A DNA stretch of 18,679 nt, from the NCBI GenBank assembly GCA_964563395.1, contig CAZLWK010000042.1, forward strand, positions 1 through 18,679. The letters are read 5' to 3'. Source of the stretch: JBEVOS01 sp964563395 (GTDB lineage Bacteria; Pseudomonadota; Alphaproteobacteria; Caulobacterales; Aquidulcibacteraceae). The notes below the pieces were generated by a model. That model did not search any database. It saw nothing but the letters and a program-made list of their open reading frames with translations, and was not told the DNA's origin. Shown piece by piece: positions 7,712 to 15,216 of this stretch. Both the position numbers and the translations under genes were made by a program. How positions within the stretch are numbered: position 1 is the stretch's first letter; each line of letters opens with the position of its first letter.

Positions 7712-8430
7712 TTTCGCACTTTCATGGAGGGCAGGATCGCCAATACGTCTGCGGCCTCCTCGGCCGGTGGGTCGCAGCCGTACAGCGCGCGGAAAATCAG
7801 AACCGCGTGCAGGCGCGTCAGCATCTCATCGTCGAATGGCTCTTCCTGGCCTGTGCCCGTCAACACTTGGAACCGATTGAACAAGCTCTGATCGAGCATC
7901 GCCCCAACAGTGCGCACGGTGAACAGGACATGATCCTTGTTGACCACATCGTCGCCATAGCCGCGCAGCATGAAATCCACGGTGCTTCCGGCGATGAGCG
8001 TATTGCGCTGATGCCATAGAGCGCGCATGCCGGGATCGATCTCGCCCATCTGCACCATGCAGCGCAGCACGCCCACATTGCTGGCGAACGTACCCTCATA
8101 CCAATCGATCCAACGGACGGTGGCCGCGAAGGCGCTCTCACCGCGATTGGACGTCGGCATGAATTGCGCCTCAAACGCCACATATTGCCGAGCGAGCTCG
8201 CGCAGGAATTCATCCTTCGTGTCGAAATAAATGTAAAAGGTGCCCTTCGCCAGCCCCGCGGCGGCGCTGATTTCCTCGACATTGAGATCGCGGTATCCCA
8301 CGTCTTCAAGCAGCAGCGCCGCCGCCGCGAGGAGCTTGAGCCTCGTGCGCTCTCCGCTGCGCGGCTTGCGGATTTCCCCGGCCAGGGCGCCGAGATACGT
8401 TGCGAAGCGGATGCGGGCGATGGCGCTCAC
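7708..8430 (-). CDS. TetR/AcrR family transcriptional regulator
   Basis: The 240-residue protein has an N-terminal three-helix DNA-binding domain. A helix around LKLLAAAALLLEDVG is followed by the helix-turn-helix LNVEEISAAAGLAKGTFYIYF (about 49-69), the most recognisable TetR signature. The remainder is a helical ligand-binding domain. GTG at 8430 is chosen as start because AAGGAA precedes it at good distance and it gives a typical TetR length. A GTG at 8541, which overlaps the SMP-30 stop as GTGA, would add 37 proline- and arginine-rich residues and cannot be excluded. It sits third in the operon headed by the receptor, so it would be autoregulated through the palindrome at 11981-11996. Its likely ligand is the imported compound or a CoA intermediate. 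Confidence 0.92.
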   Translation of the reverse strand: MSAIARIRFATYLGALAGEIRKPRSGERTRLKLLAAAALLLEDVGYRDLNVEEISAAAGLAKGTFYIYFDTKDEFLRELARQYVAFEAQFMPTSNRGESAFAATVRWIDWYEGTFASNVGVLRCMVQMGEIDPGMRALWHQRNTLIAGSTVDFMLRGYGDDVVNKDHVLFTVRTVGAMLDQSLFNRFQVLTGTGQEEPFDDEMLTRLHAVLIFRALYGCDPPAEEAADVLAILPSMKVRK

Positions 8431-8537
8431 GACGGCTCTTTCCTTCGCCGGACGCGGCGGCCATGGCTCCTTCCTTAAAGCGCTCCCGCCCGTCTTGTCG
8501 ACTCGCGGCGCCGTTGGGCGAAAGGGAATCGGGGACG

Positions 8538-9521
8538 TCACAAGCGATCCTGGTGCTGGAGGGGTTGGCCCGGACGCGTCCAGCTAAATCGCGCCAAGCG
8601 TCCCGAGGCGGAGAGGGTGACATACGCCGTGCGCAAATCGTCTCCGCCGAACGCGATGTTCGTGGTGAACACGTCATCGGTGAGATATTGTCGCGCGCTC
8701 GCGCCGTCGGGTGCGATGTCCCACACGCAGCCGGTGATGAGGCTCGCCACGGCGATGTGGCCCGCGCTGTCGATCGCGAGCGAATCAGGACGGCTATAGC
8801 CCGCGAGACCAGCCACGAGGCGCCCGCCATTCGACGAGGGCGGAAACGATTGCGGCGCGATCATGCCCGGCGCTTGAAGATCGAACGCCCACAGGCAGCG
8901 CGTCGCGGTCTCGGCGACATAGAGGACGCCGCCATCAGGAGAGAGGCCCACGCCGTTCGGCGTGATCATGCCGCGCACGACCAATCGTATCGCGCCGCCA
9001 TCGGCGGCGGCGTAGTAAACCGCGCCAAGACCAAGCCGCCCATGCAGACGCTTGCCGTGATCTGTGAAATAAAAGCCGCCCCACGCGTCGAACACCAGAT
9101 CGTTCGGCGCTTGCAGTCGCTCGCCGTCCGCCGCTTCGTAAAGCCGCTCCACTGCACCCGTGTTCAGATTGACACGCTCGATCCAACCGGGCGTGTCGCT
9201 CTGCCCCACCGTGCGCATGAGCCCTGGTGCGTATTCCGCATGCTCCCAGCCGCCGCTATTGCAGACATAAACCCAAGGCGCGGGCCCCAATGCGGCGCCG
9301 TTCGGCCCGCCGCCAAGCGCGGCGACCACGGACGTATCGCCGCTTTCGTGCACGTGAGTCAGAGTCTTGCCGCCAATCTCGACAACGAGCGCCGAGCCGT
9401 CCCTCAAGGCGATCGGCCCTTCGGGAAATCTGAGGCCGCTGGCGACAATATCCAGGCGTGGTCGCAAAGGCGGCAGAATAGCAGGAACACCCGTCACGAC
9501 GATACCGCTTCGCTGCGCCAA
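8538..9521 (-). CDS. SMP-30/gluconolactonase/LRE-like protein
   Basis: The 327-residue six-bladed beta-propeller carries the four expected metal ligands of the SMP-30 family: E34 in FPEGP, N140 in APNDLVFD, N189 in TPNGVGLSPDG, and D246 in PDSLAID. Members hydrolyse sugar lactones or other esters with a bound divalent cation. No signal peptide is present. The start is TTG at 9521, four bases after the receptor stop; a GTG at 9497 is an alternative and neither has a strong ribosome site, so translation probably depends on coupling. Its position right after the receptor suggests it opens a lactone or ester in the imported compound. Confidence 0.88.
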   Translation of the reverse strand: MAQRSGIVVTGVPAILPPLRPRLDIVASGLRFPEGPIALRDGSALVVEIGGKTLTHVHESGDTSVVAALGGGPNGAALGPAPWVYVCNSGGWEHAEYAPGLMRTVGQSDTPGWIERVNLNTGAVERLYEAADGERLQAPNDLVFDAWGGFYFTDHGKRLHGRLGLGAVYYAAADGGAIRLVVRGMITPNGVGLSPDGGVLYVAETATRCLWAFDLQAPGMIAPQSFPPSSNGGRLVAGLAGYSRPDSLAIDSAGHIAVASLITGCVWDIAPDGASARQYLTDDVFTTNIAFGGDDLRTAYVTLSASGRLARFSWTRPGQPLQHQDRL

Positions 9522-9525
9522 GAAG

Positions 9526-11910
9526 TTAGGGCTGCAACCGCCAGCGCAAATTCACACCGACGACGCGCGGCGACCCTTGGAAATAGAGCGCCTCGCCAGT
9601 GACAGGATCGCCGCCGCTGGGATTGGACGCGCTTGCCGAGACGAACTGACTCAAGGGAATGAATTCATCCGTCACATTGTCGACAAACAGAGTCAGCGAC
9701 CAGCGTGGCCCTTCGATGCCTGCGCGCACATCGAACGTGGTGTACCCATCCAGGCGCTCGTTCGGCGTGCCGATCCGTAGCAGGCCGGAAAGCGAATCGC
9801 TGCGATGCGCGCCGCTCGCGCGCAGGAAGAGACCGAGCGAGTCCGTGATCGGCGCGCGATAGGTGGCTGACGCGCTGAACGTCGTGTCCGCGACGTTCGG
9901 GATGTCGGCCTCTTCGATCAGTGAACCGGACGCGACAATATCTTCAAGCTGCGTATCGAGGAACGTCGCCGCGCCGGTGAACGTCAACCTCTCGGTCGCT
10001 TCCCAATTGAGTTCGACGTCAAGACCGATACTGCGCGCCTCGCCCGCATTGCCGATGATCTCACCCACGCCTCCGGTACCTTCTGCGGTGACGACCTGAA
10101 GGTCATCCCATTGATTATAATAGAGAGCCGTGTTGAGAAAGAGCCCGATGCTGCGCGCATTAAGCTTCGCGCCGACCTCGTATGTGGTCAAAGTCTCGGA
10201 ATCGTAGACCAAATCTTCGGCTGTTGCGCCCGCGACAAGGGGATAGAGGTCGTTCTGACCGCCGCTCCGAAACCCGCGACCGACCGAAACATAGGTGGTG
10301 AGATTTGCGTTCGGCTCGAAAGTGATCGACGCGCGCGGATTGAAGACGTTTTCATCCGCCTCGGAGGCGAAATCCGTCGGGAACGGAATGCCGCTGAAGA
10401 GGCTCGTCGCCGTGGTGAGCGATTCGCGCTCATCCTTGAAATAGCGCGCGCCCAGCAGGAAACTCCAGCGCTCGCTCAACGCCCATGTGCCTTCGGCGAA
10501 GATTGCCGCCTGATCGGACGTGGAGTCCGATACGGTGTCGAGATCGCCAAATCCGTCCGGCACGGGATCAGGTGCGAACAGCCCCCCAAGCAAGCCGCCA
10601 GACAACACGTTCGCGACCGATCCCGGCGTCAACGGCTCTTGGGGACCGCGCAGACGGAAATAGATGTCGCGCGTGCGGTAGAACAGTCCCGCGGTCAATT
10701 GAAACGGCCCTGCGAAATCTGAAACGAAGCGAAGCTCCTGATTGAACTCCTCGACCTCGAGATTTTGATCGACGCGCGACCCCTGGAACACGAATGTTGC
10801 GCCCGTCAGCGGATAGGCGATCTGGTTGGCGAGCGGAATGATGCCGATCTGATCCTGCGTTTGCTCGACCGTGCGCTCGAAAAAGTTTGTAGAAGATAAG
10901 AGCTTTCCAAAGCCAAGCTCCCTTTCCACAACCAGGCTGTAAATTTGAAACTCGTCCTCATTGCGCTCGAGATCGGTGGAGAATGTTCCGGTCCGGCTTT
11001 CCCCACCGCGATTGCGATAGCCGCGATCAGCTGTTTGCGTGGTTCCCGAGAGCGTGGCAGTCCAAAGCGCATTCGGCGTCCACCGCAATTGCAGACGTGC
11101 GCCGGTGGACGTCGAATCGTTGGCGTCTTCTTCCACCCCCGCCGCAGTGAAAGTGCTGAACACGTCGGGACCGATACCTAGGACCGGATTCACGGAACCA
11201 GGCGTCGGATCGAAGGCGGCGGAGACAGTCGGGTCGATGCGGTCGATCCAGCCGCCCTCCTCGGCATGGAACGCGGTCAGGCGCAATGCGAGCTTGTCTT
11301 TCACCAACGGCAGATTCAGCATGCCATTGATGGACGTATTGACGTCGCCATCGGTGATTGCGCCATAGGTCCCATCGAGCGCGGCGTCGATCGTCTCCGC
11401 GTCCGGCGCATTGGAGATGAGGCGGATCGTTCCCGCGAGCGAGCCTTCGCCGAAGATGGTGCCCTGCGGCCCGCGAAGCACCTCAACGCGCTTGACGTCG
11501 AATACGGCCGCTTGCGGGAAAAAGCCGCCCACCGAGAATGGGGCTTCATCAATATAAAGCCCGACAGCGGTGCCCGTTGCGCCAAAAATATTGTCGGTAT
11601 TGAGCTCGGAAATGCCCCGGATCGACACTGCGCCGGAGCCTGACTGCGCTGAGCGCAGCTCCACGCCTGAGATCTGATCGACCAGGCTGGCAAAGTCTGT
11701 CGCGCCAGAATCCTCGATTTGCTGCTCGGAGAACACATTGATCGCGATCGGCACGTCTTGAAGCGATTGCGCACGCAGGGTCGCGGTGACGACGATTTCT
11801 TCGCTGCGCGCCGCCTCCCCCTCTTGCTGGGCCAAGGCCGGGCTCGCAAGGAGCGGCGAGGCGAGCATCATGCACGTAGACAAAAGAGACGTCTTCAAAC
11901 CGATGCGCAT
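9526..11910 (-). CDS. TonB-dependent outer-membrane receptor
   Basis: The 794-residue protein starts with a signal peptide (1-27, cleavage after SPALA). A TonB-box-like EEIVVTA follows at 37-43, then a plug domain with VRRVEVLRGPQ-like residues (here VKRVEVLRGPQGTIFGEGS) and SIRGIS, and a long 22-strand-type barrel to the C-terminus. The final residues are RWRLQP, without the usual terminal Phe. ATG at 11910 is preferred over 11949 because GGGGAG precedes it and it places the signal peptide at the N-terminus. It heads the operon with SMP-30, TetR and the dehydrogenase and is preceded by a palindromic operator. This layout is typical of substrate-specific import of a complex organic molecule rather than constitutive siderophore uptake. 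The substrate is unknown. Confidence 0.95.
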   Translation of the reverse strand: MRIGLKTSLLSTCMMLASPLLASPALAQQEGEAARSEEIVVTATLRAQSLQDVPIAINVFSEQQIEDSGATDFASLVDQISGVELRSAQSGSGAVSIRGISELNTDNIFGATGTAVGLYIDEAPFSVGGFFPQAAVFDVKRVEVLRGPQGTIFGEGSLAGTIRLISNAPDAETIDAALDGTYGAITDGDVNTSINGMLNLPLVKDKLALRLTAFHAEEGGWIDRIDPTVSAAFDPTPGSVNPVLGIGPDVFSTFTAAGVEEDANDSTSTGARLQLRWTPNALWTATLSGTTQTADRGYRNRGGESRTGTFSTDLERNEDEFQIYSLVVERELGFGKLLSSTNFFERTVEQTQDQIGIIPLANQIAYPLTGATFVFQGSRVDQNLEVEEFNQELRFVSDFAGPFQLTAGLFYRTRDIYFRLRGPQEPLTPGSVANVLSGGLLGGLFAPDPVPDGFGDLDTVSDSTSDQAAIFAEGTWALSERWSFLLGARYFKDERESLTTATSLFSGIPFPTDFASEADENVFNPRASITFEPNANLTTYVSVGRGFRSGGQNDLYPLVAGATAEDLVYDSETLTTYEVGAKLNARSIGLFLNTALYYNQWDDLQVVTAEGTGGVGEIIGNAGEARSIGLDVELNWEATERLTFTGAATFLDTQLEDIVASGSLIEEADIPNVADTTFSASATYRAPITDSLGLFLRASGAHRSDSLSGLLRIGTPNERLDGYTTFDVRAGIEGPRWSLTLFVDNVTDEFIPLSQFVSASASNPSGGDPVTGEALYFQGSPRVVGVNLRWRLQP

Positions 11911-11977
11911 CCCTGACTCCCCGTTCTTAGCGCGCCGCATCGCCGGCAAACGCGAGGCCCCCGTTTACATAAGCTTT

Positions 11978-12006
11978 ATAATGACCCATTGGTCATGTAT
12001 AAGCAA
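11978..12006 (-). promoter_or_regulatory. Promoter of the TonB receptor operon
   Basis: On the minus strand TTGCTT (12006-12001) is followed after 17 bases by CATTAT (11983-11978); an overlapping TATAAA (11980-11975) is an alternative -10 at longer spacing. The palindrome at 11981-11996 fills the spacer, as at the SDR promoter. A leader of roughly 60 bases precedes the ATG at 11910. Confidence 0.5.
11981..11996. promoter_or_regulatory. Palindromic operator 2 (receptor side)
   Basis: ATGACCCATTGGTCAT is an inverted repeat with 6-bp arms ATGACC/GGTCAT and a 4-bp centre. Its outer 5 bases match operators 1 and 3. It overlaps the receptor promoter. Its centre is 74 bp from that of operator 3. 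Confidence 0.75.
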
Positions 12007-12054
12007 CAGGAATGTTCGAGACATGCAATGGATCAGCACTTCTCTGTATTTTTT

Positions 12055-12070
12055 GTGACCTTTTAGTCAC
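12055..12070. promoter_or_regulatory. Palindromic operator 3 (sdaA side)
   Basis: GTGACCTTTTAGTCAC has 5-bp arms GTGAC/GTCAC around a 6-bp centre. It is the same architecture as operators 1 and 2 with one symmetric change (A to G at the outer base). It ends 24 bases before the sdaA GTG start. I could not place a convincing sdaA -10/-35 pair; a weak TATTTT at 12047-12052 lies just upstream. Confidence 0.7.
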
Positions 12071-12094
12071 TTCCAGCGCTTCGGGAAGCATTAG

Positions 12095-13471
12095 GTGCGC
12101 GCCTTGCTCTCTGTTCTAGACCTCTTCCGCATCGGCATAGGCCCGTCGAGTTCGCACACGGTCGGGCCGATCCGTATCGCCAAGCTGTTCGCGGAGGATT
12201 TGAGGCAGAGAGGCATGCTCGCGCGCGTCGCGCGGGTGACCGTCCAATTGCAGGGCTCCCTCGCCCTGACCGGACGCGGTCACAACACGCCAAAGGCGGT
12301 CCTCTTCGGTCTCATGGGGCTAGCCCCCGAAACACTCGATCCCCCCTTCGCTGAGGCCGCAGCCAAGGTTGTGGAGGAGGCGAAAGTTATCGCTCTACTC
12401 GGAGAGCGCTTGATCGCGTTCGATACCGACCGCCACATCATCTTCGCCACGCACATCATGCCCGCGCCGCACCCAAATGGCATGAAGCTGAGCGCTTATG
12501 CCCAGGACGACGGGCTTCTGCACGACGAGACCTATTACTCCACCGGCGGCGGTTTCATCGCCACGGAGACGCAATTGAGCGCGGCTGCGCCGGAAGATGG
12601 CGCAGCCGGCGCACCCTTTCCCTTCGCTTCGGCGGCTGAATTGATCGAGCTGTGCGCGCGCCACGTGTTGAGCATTGAAGAAATCATCGGCGCCAATGAA
12701 GACGTGCTGCGTTCGAGAAGCGAGACGGTAGTGCGGCTCGATCGCATCGTTGCGGCGATGAACGCCTCTATCGAACGAGGCCTAGCGTGCGAAGGCGTGC
12801 TGCCGGGCGGCCTGAAGATGCGCCGCCGCGCCCCGGCTTTGTGGCGTGCGCTGTCGCAGTCTCCGCATGCGAACGAACCGGAACGGCTGTTCGATAGGCT
12901 CAACGTGTACGCGATGGCTGTGAATGAAGAAAACGCCGCCGGAGGGCGCGTCGTCACTGCGCCGACAAACGGCGCGGCGGGCATCATTCCGGCCCTCCTG
13001 CGCCATTATTGCCTGCCGGCGCCTGAGGGCTCGGCGCTTGCGCGCCGTTTCCTCCTCTCAGCGGGGGGCGTTGGCTTGCTTTACAAGCAGCGCGCTTCGA
13101 TTTCAGGCGCGGAAATGGGTTGCCAAGGAGAAGTCGGCGTCGCGTGTTCGATGGCCGCCGCGGGCCTCGCCGCCGTGTGGGGCGCGAGCGTCCAGCAAAT
13201 CGTCAACGCCGCCGAAATCGCGATGGAGCATAATTTGGGGCTCACCTGCGACCCTGTCGGCGGGCTGGTGCAGATTCCTTGCATCGAGCGAAACGCCCTG
13301 GGCGCGGTGAAAGCCGTGAACGCCGCGCGTCTTGCGCTCCATAGCGATGCGCCGAGCAAAGTCTCGCTCGATCAGGTGATTGAAACCATGCGACAGACGG
13401 GGCTCGACATGAGCGTCAAATATAAGGAGACGAGCCAGGGTGGGCTCGCCGTGAATGTCATCGCATGCTGA
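12095..13471 (+). CDS. sdaA: L-serine ammonia-lyase (L-serine dehydratase), iron-sulfur type
   Basis: The 458-residue single-chain enzyme converts L-serine to pyruvate and ammonia in the cytoplasm. The N-terminus has the family motif GIGPSSSHTVGP (14-25). The C-terminal catalytic domain carries cluster-ligand cysteines C343 (GCQGEVG), C385 (LTCDPVG) and C396 (IPCIERN). The protein ends in Cys as its very last residue, C458. In the Legionella enzyme the terminal Cys fills the open iron site of the [4Fe-4S] cluster, so this protein appears to keep that self-inhibitory tail. The start is GTG at 12095, just before the typical LLSVLDLFRIGIGPSSSH beginning. It is divergent from the receptor operon and has the regulon palindrome 24 bases upstream, so serine is probably an end product of the pathway. 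Confidence 0.95.
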   Translation: MRALLSVLDLFRIGIGPSSSHTVGPIRIAKLFAEDLRQRGMLARVARVTVQLQGSLALTGRGHNTPKAVLFGLMGLAPETLDPPFAEAAAKVVEEAKVIALLGERLIAFDTDRHIIFATHIMPAPHPNGMKLSAYAQDDGLLHDETYYSTGGGFIATETQLSAAAPEDGAAGAPFPFASAAELIELCARHVLSIEEIIGANEDVLRSRSETVVRLDRIVAAMNASIERGLACEGVLPGGLKMRRRAPALWRALSQSPHANEPERLFDRLNVYAMAVNEENAAGGRVVTAPTNGAAGIIPALLRHYCLPAPEGSALARRFLLSAGGVGLLYKQRASISGAEMGCQGEVGVACSMAAAGLAAVWGASVQQIVNAAEIAMEHNLGLTCDPVGGLVQIPCIERNALGAVKAVNAARLALHSDAPSKVSLDQVIETMRQTGLDMSVKYKETSQGGLAVNVIAC

Positions 13472-13483
13472 TCGCCGCTGTCA

Positions 13484-13654
13484 TTAGCGAAGTCGCGGCT
13501 TCGGTCCGGTCTCTTCTGCCTCAATCCAATCGCGCAATTGCCGCAGCCAGAGCGAGAGGCGTCTTGGGCGCCGTCGCTTATCCTCTACGTCCGCTAGGCG
13601 CGCATCCAGCGCAGGCGTCGATCGCCCTGCGTGAACTTGCGCCATCCCCGCCAT
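13484..13654 (-). CDS. Possible small ORF of 56 residues, unrecognised
   Basis: The frame starts at ATG 13654 (a second in-frame ATG is at 13645) and ends with TAA at 13486-13484. The product is charged, with LDARLADVEDKRRR (16-29) followed by an amphipathic helix SLWLRQLRDWIEAEE (34-48) and a GPKPRLR end, which looks more protein-like than the shadow frames around it. In-frame codons upstream of the ATG, back to a TAG, would add a hydrophobic ILGLVV, so it may be the surviving 3' end of a larger gene. It fills most of the gap between sdaA and marR. No function is proposed; coding status is uncertain. Confidence 0.33.
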   Translation of the reverse strand: MAGMAQVHAGRSTPALDARLADVEDKRRRPRRLSLWLRQLRDWIEAEETGPKPRLR

Positions 13655-13798
13655 GACGACGAGGCCGAGGATCTAGCGCGCACATGCCTTCAAACGTCCA
13701 CGACTTTTCTTGCAGAGGATGTGGCGTCATCGCCCGCGGCAGCGACAGAACCAAACCGCAGACGCTGGACCGGCTCATTTGCTTGCTGTGGAATGATC

Positions 13799-14290
13799 TC
13801 AGCCGCCAGAAAGGGCCTTCTCGAGCTTTGACAGATCCGTGTGCAGCCGCGCCATGGCCTCCTCGCCAAGAATCGCGGTCGCACGCTTTGAGAGGCGCGC
13901 CTTGATGGCCACGCCAGCTGCGATTGCGGCGCGCCCGCGTTTGGTCAGCCGCACAAGACGCGCGCGCATGTCGGTGGGATCCTCAATTCTCTCGACGAAG
14001 CCAAGAACCTCCAGTTCGGCGAGCAATTTTCCAGTGGCTTGCTTTGAACGTCGAGACGCGCGTGCAATTGCAACGGCTTGCGCGCCGTCCTGCGGAATGA
14101 GCGCCAAGAGCGCCACACTGGCTGCGGTGAGGCCTAAATGCCCCTCCTCCGCGAGCCCTTCGAGCAACGCAACAATATAGGTGCGCGAAGCCGCGCGCAT
14201 CGCATCGGCCACGCGCTCCGTGAGGTCGGCGCTGACGATGCCCAGCGCGTCGATTGAAGGAGGATGCGGCCGATCGCTCTTACGCGGCAT
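13799..14290 (-). CDS. MarR family transcriptional regulator
   Basis: The 163-residue protein has the MarR winged-helix layout. A dimerisation helix lies around residues 20-45. The recognition region is AVAIARASRRSKQATGKLLAELEVLGFVERIEDP. The wing ends in DMRARLVRLTKRG (about 107-119), which contains the conserved D-R of the wing. Start ATG at 14290 is only one base from a 19-bp palindrome that also covers its likely ribosome site (AGGGA), so it probably represses itself. It is divergent from an SDR gene that shares the same 67-bp control region, and the SDR is its likely target. Confidence 0.9.
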   Translation of the reverse strand: MPRKSDRPHPPSIDALGIVSADLTERVADAMRAASRTYIVALLEGLAEEGHLGLTAASVALLALIPQDGAQAVAIARASRRSKQATGKLLAELEVLGFVERIEDPTDMRARLVRLTKRGRAAIAAGVAIKARLSKRATAILGEEAMARLHTDLSKLEKALSGG

Positions 14291-14291
14291 T

Positions 14292-14310
14292 TAGTCATCC
14301 CTATTGACTA
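14292..14310. promoter_or_regulatory. MarR operator, proximal to marR
   Basis: TAGTCA (14292-14297) and TGACTA (14305-14310) form perfect arms around 7 bases, the size expected for a MarR dimer site. It overlaps the marR ribosome site and the -35 element of the divergent SDR promoter. Confidence 0.65.
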
Positions 14311-14335
14311 TCTAGTAAATTATGGTTACTATACT
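14304..14335 (+). promoter_or_regulatory. Promoter of the SDR gene at 14358
   Basis: TTGACT (14304-14309) is a good -35 box. At 17 bases spacing TACTAT (14327-14332) can serve as -10; TATACT (14330-14335) is a better match at 20 bases. Both options overlap the two palindromes, so repression by the MarR protein is expected. Confidence 0.5.
14313..14331. promoter_or_regulatory. MarR operator, proximal to the SDR
   Basis: TAGTAA (14313-14318) and TTACTA (14326-14331) are perfect arms around 7 bases. The design is identical to the palindrome at 14292-14310, with one arm base changed symmetrically. The centres are 21 bp apart, two helical turns, so two dimers would bind the same DNA face. Confidence 0.65.
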
Positions 14336-14357
14336 CTACTCGTTGAAAGAGGAAAGC

Positions 14358-15194
14358 ATGGCGACGAGCAGCAATACAGGAAAGACGATTTTGATCACGG
14401 GTGCATCCTCGGGCATTGGCCTGGAGAGCGCCCGCCTCTTTCACCAGAAGGGATGGAATGTCATCGCCACCATGCGAGACACGGCGGATGCGGCGCCATG
14501 GATGGATGCGCAAAACGTATTGCCCCTTCCGCTCGATGTGACCGACCATATGTCAATAGAGTCCGCCGTTCGAGGCGCGAAGGACTTTTTCGGCCGTATC
14601 GATGTGCTCCTCAACAATGCGGGGTACGGCCTCAACGGCCCGCTCGAGGGGGCGACGGATCAGCAGATTCGTCGCCAGTTCGATGTGAATTTCTTCGGCT
14701 TGATCGATGTGACCAAAGCCGTGTTGCCGCACATGCGCGCAGCGCGTTCAGGCTTGATAATGAACGTTTCATCGATCGGCGGACTCATCGGAATGCCGAT
14801 CTCGCCCCTCTACATCGCCTCTAAACATGCTGTCGAAGGATTGAGCGAGAGCATGCGCTTTGAACTCAAGCCATTTGGCGTTCGCGTTAAGATCATTGAA
14901 CCAGGCGGGATTCAAACGGACTTTTTGTCCCGCTCGCAGCAATGGACCGAGCACCCGGCTTATGCTGGGGCCGTGGCAGCCGCAAAGCAAATGACGCACG
15001 CTCTCAACGGCGCGCTTCCTGGCCCAGACGGCGTCGTCCGCGTCATTTATCGCGCCGCGACGGACCCGACAGATCGGTTGCGTTATCTTGCGAAGCCGGG
15101 GCCCTATGTCGCGCTCTATCGTATGCTTCCCGATCCCCTTTGGCGCGGTATGATCCAAGCCGCGCTTAGCCGCGCACCTGCGCCTCAACAATGA
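14358..15194 (+). CDS. Classical SDR family oxidoreductase
   Basis: The 278-residue enzyme has the full classical SDR set: TGASSGIG (14-21) for the cofactor, NNAG (86-89), the catalytic Ser in NVSSIGG (136-142), and YIASK with Y152 and K156. PGGIQTDF after strand 6 and the long C-terminus fit the 17-beta-hydroxysteroid/retinol dehydrogenase-like classical group. The substrate is a ketone, aldehyde or alcohol that cannot be named. ATG at 14358 is chosen because GAGGAAAGC precedes it; the earlier ATG at 14322 lies within the operator. It is divergent from marR and probably repressed by it, which suggests induction by a reactive or toxic carbonyl or phenolic compound. A small membrane protein follows after 22 bases. 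Confidence 0.93.
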   Translation: MATSSNTGKTILITGASSGIGLESARLFHQKGWNVIATMRDTADAAPWMDAQNVLPLPLDVTDHMSIESAVRGAKDFFGRIDVLLNNAGYGLNGPLEGATDQQIRRQFDVNFFGLIDVTKAVLPHMRAARSGLIMNVSSIGGLIGMPISPLYIASKHAVEGLSESMRFELKPFGVRVKIIEPGGIQTDFLSRSQQWTEHPAYAGAVAAAKQMTHALNGALPGPDGVVRVIYRAATDPTDRLRYLAKPGPYVALYRMLPDPLWRGMIQAALSRAPAPQQ

Positions 15195-15216
15195 CCCCAT
15201 AGCTTTAGGTAAAGCC

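Noticed and set aside
8400..9602. A 400-codon open frame on the plus strand
   Set aside because: It is antisense to TetR and SMP-30, both with clear catalytic or DNA-binding motifs; the translation is Arg/Ala-rich and typical of a GC-rich shadow frame.
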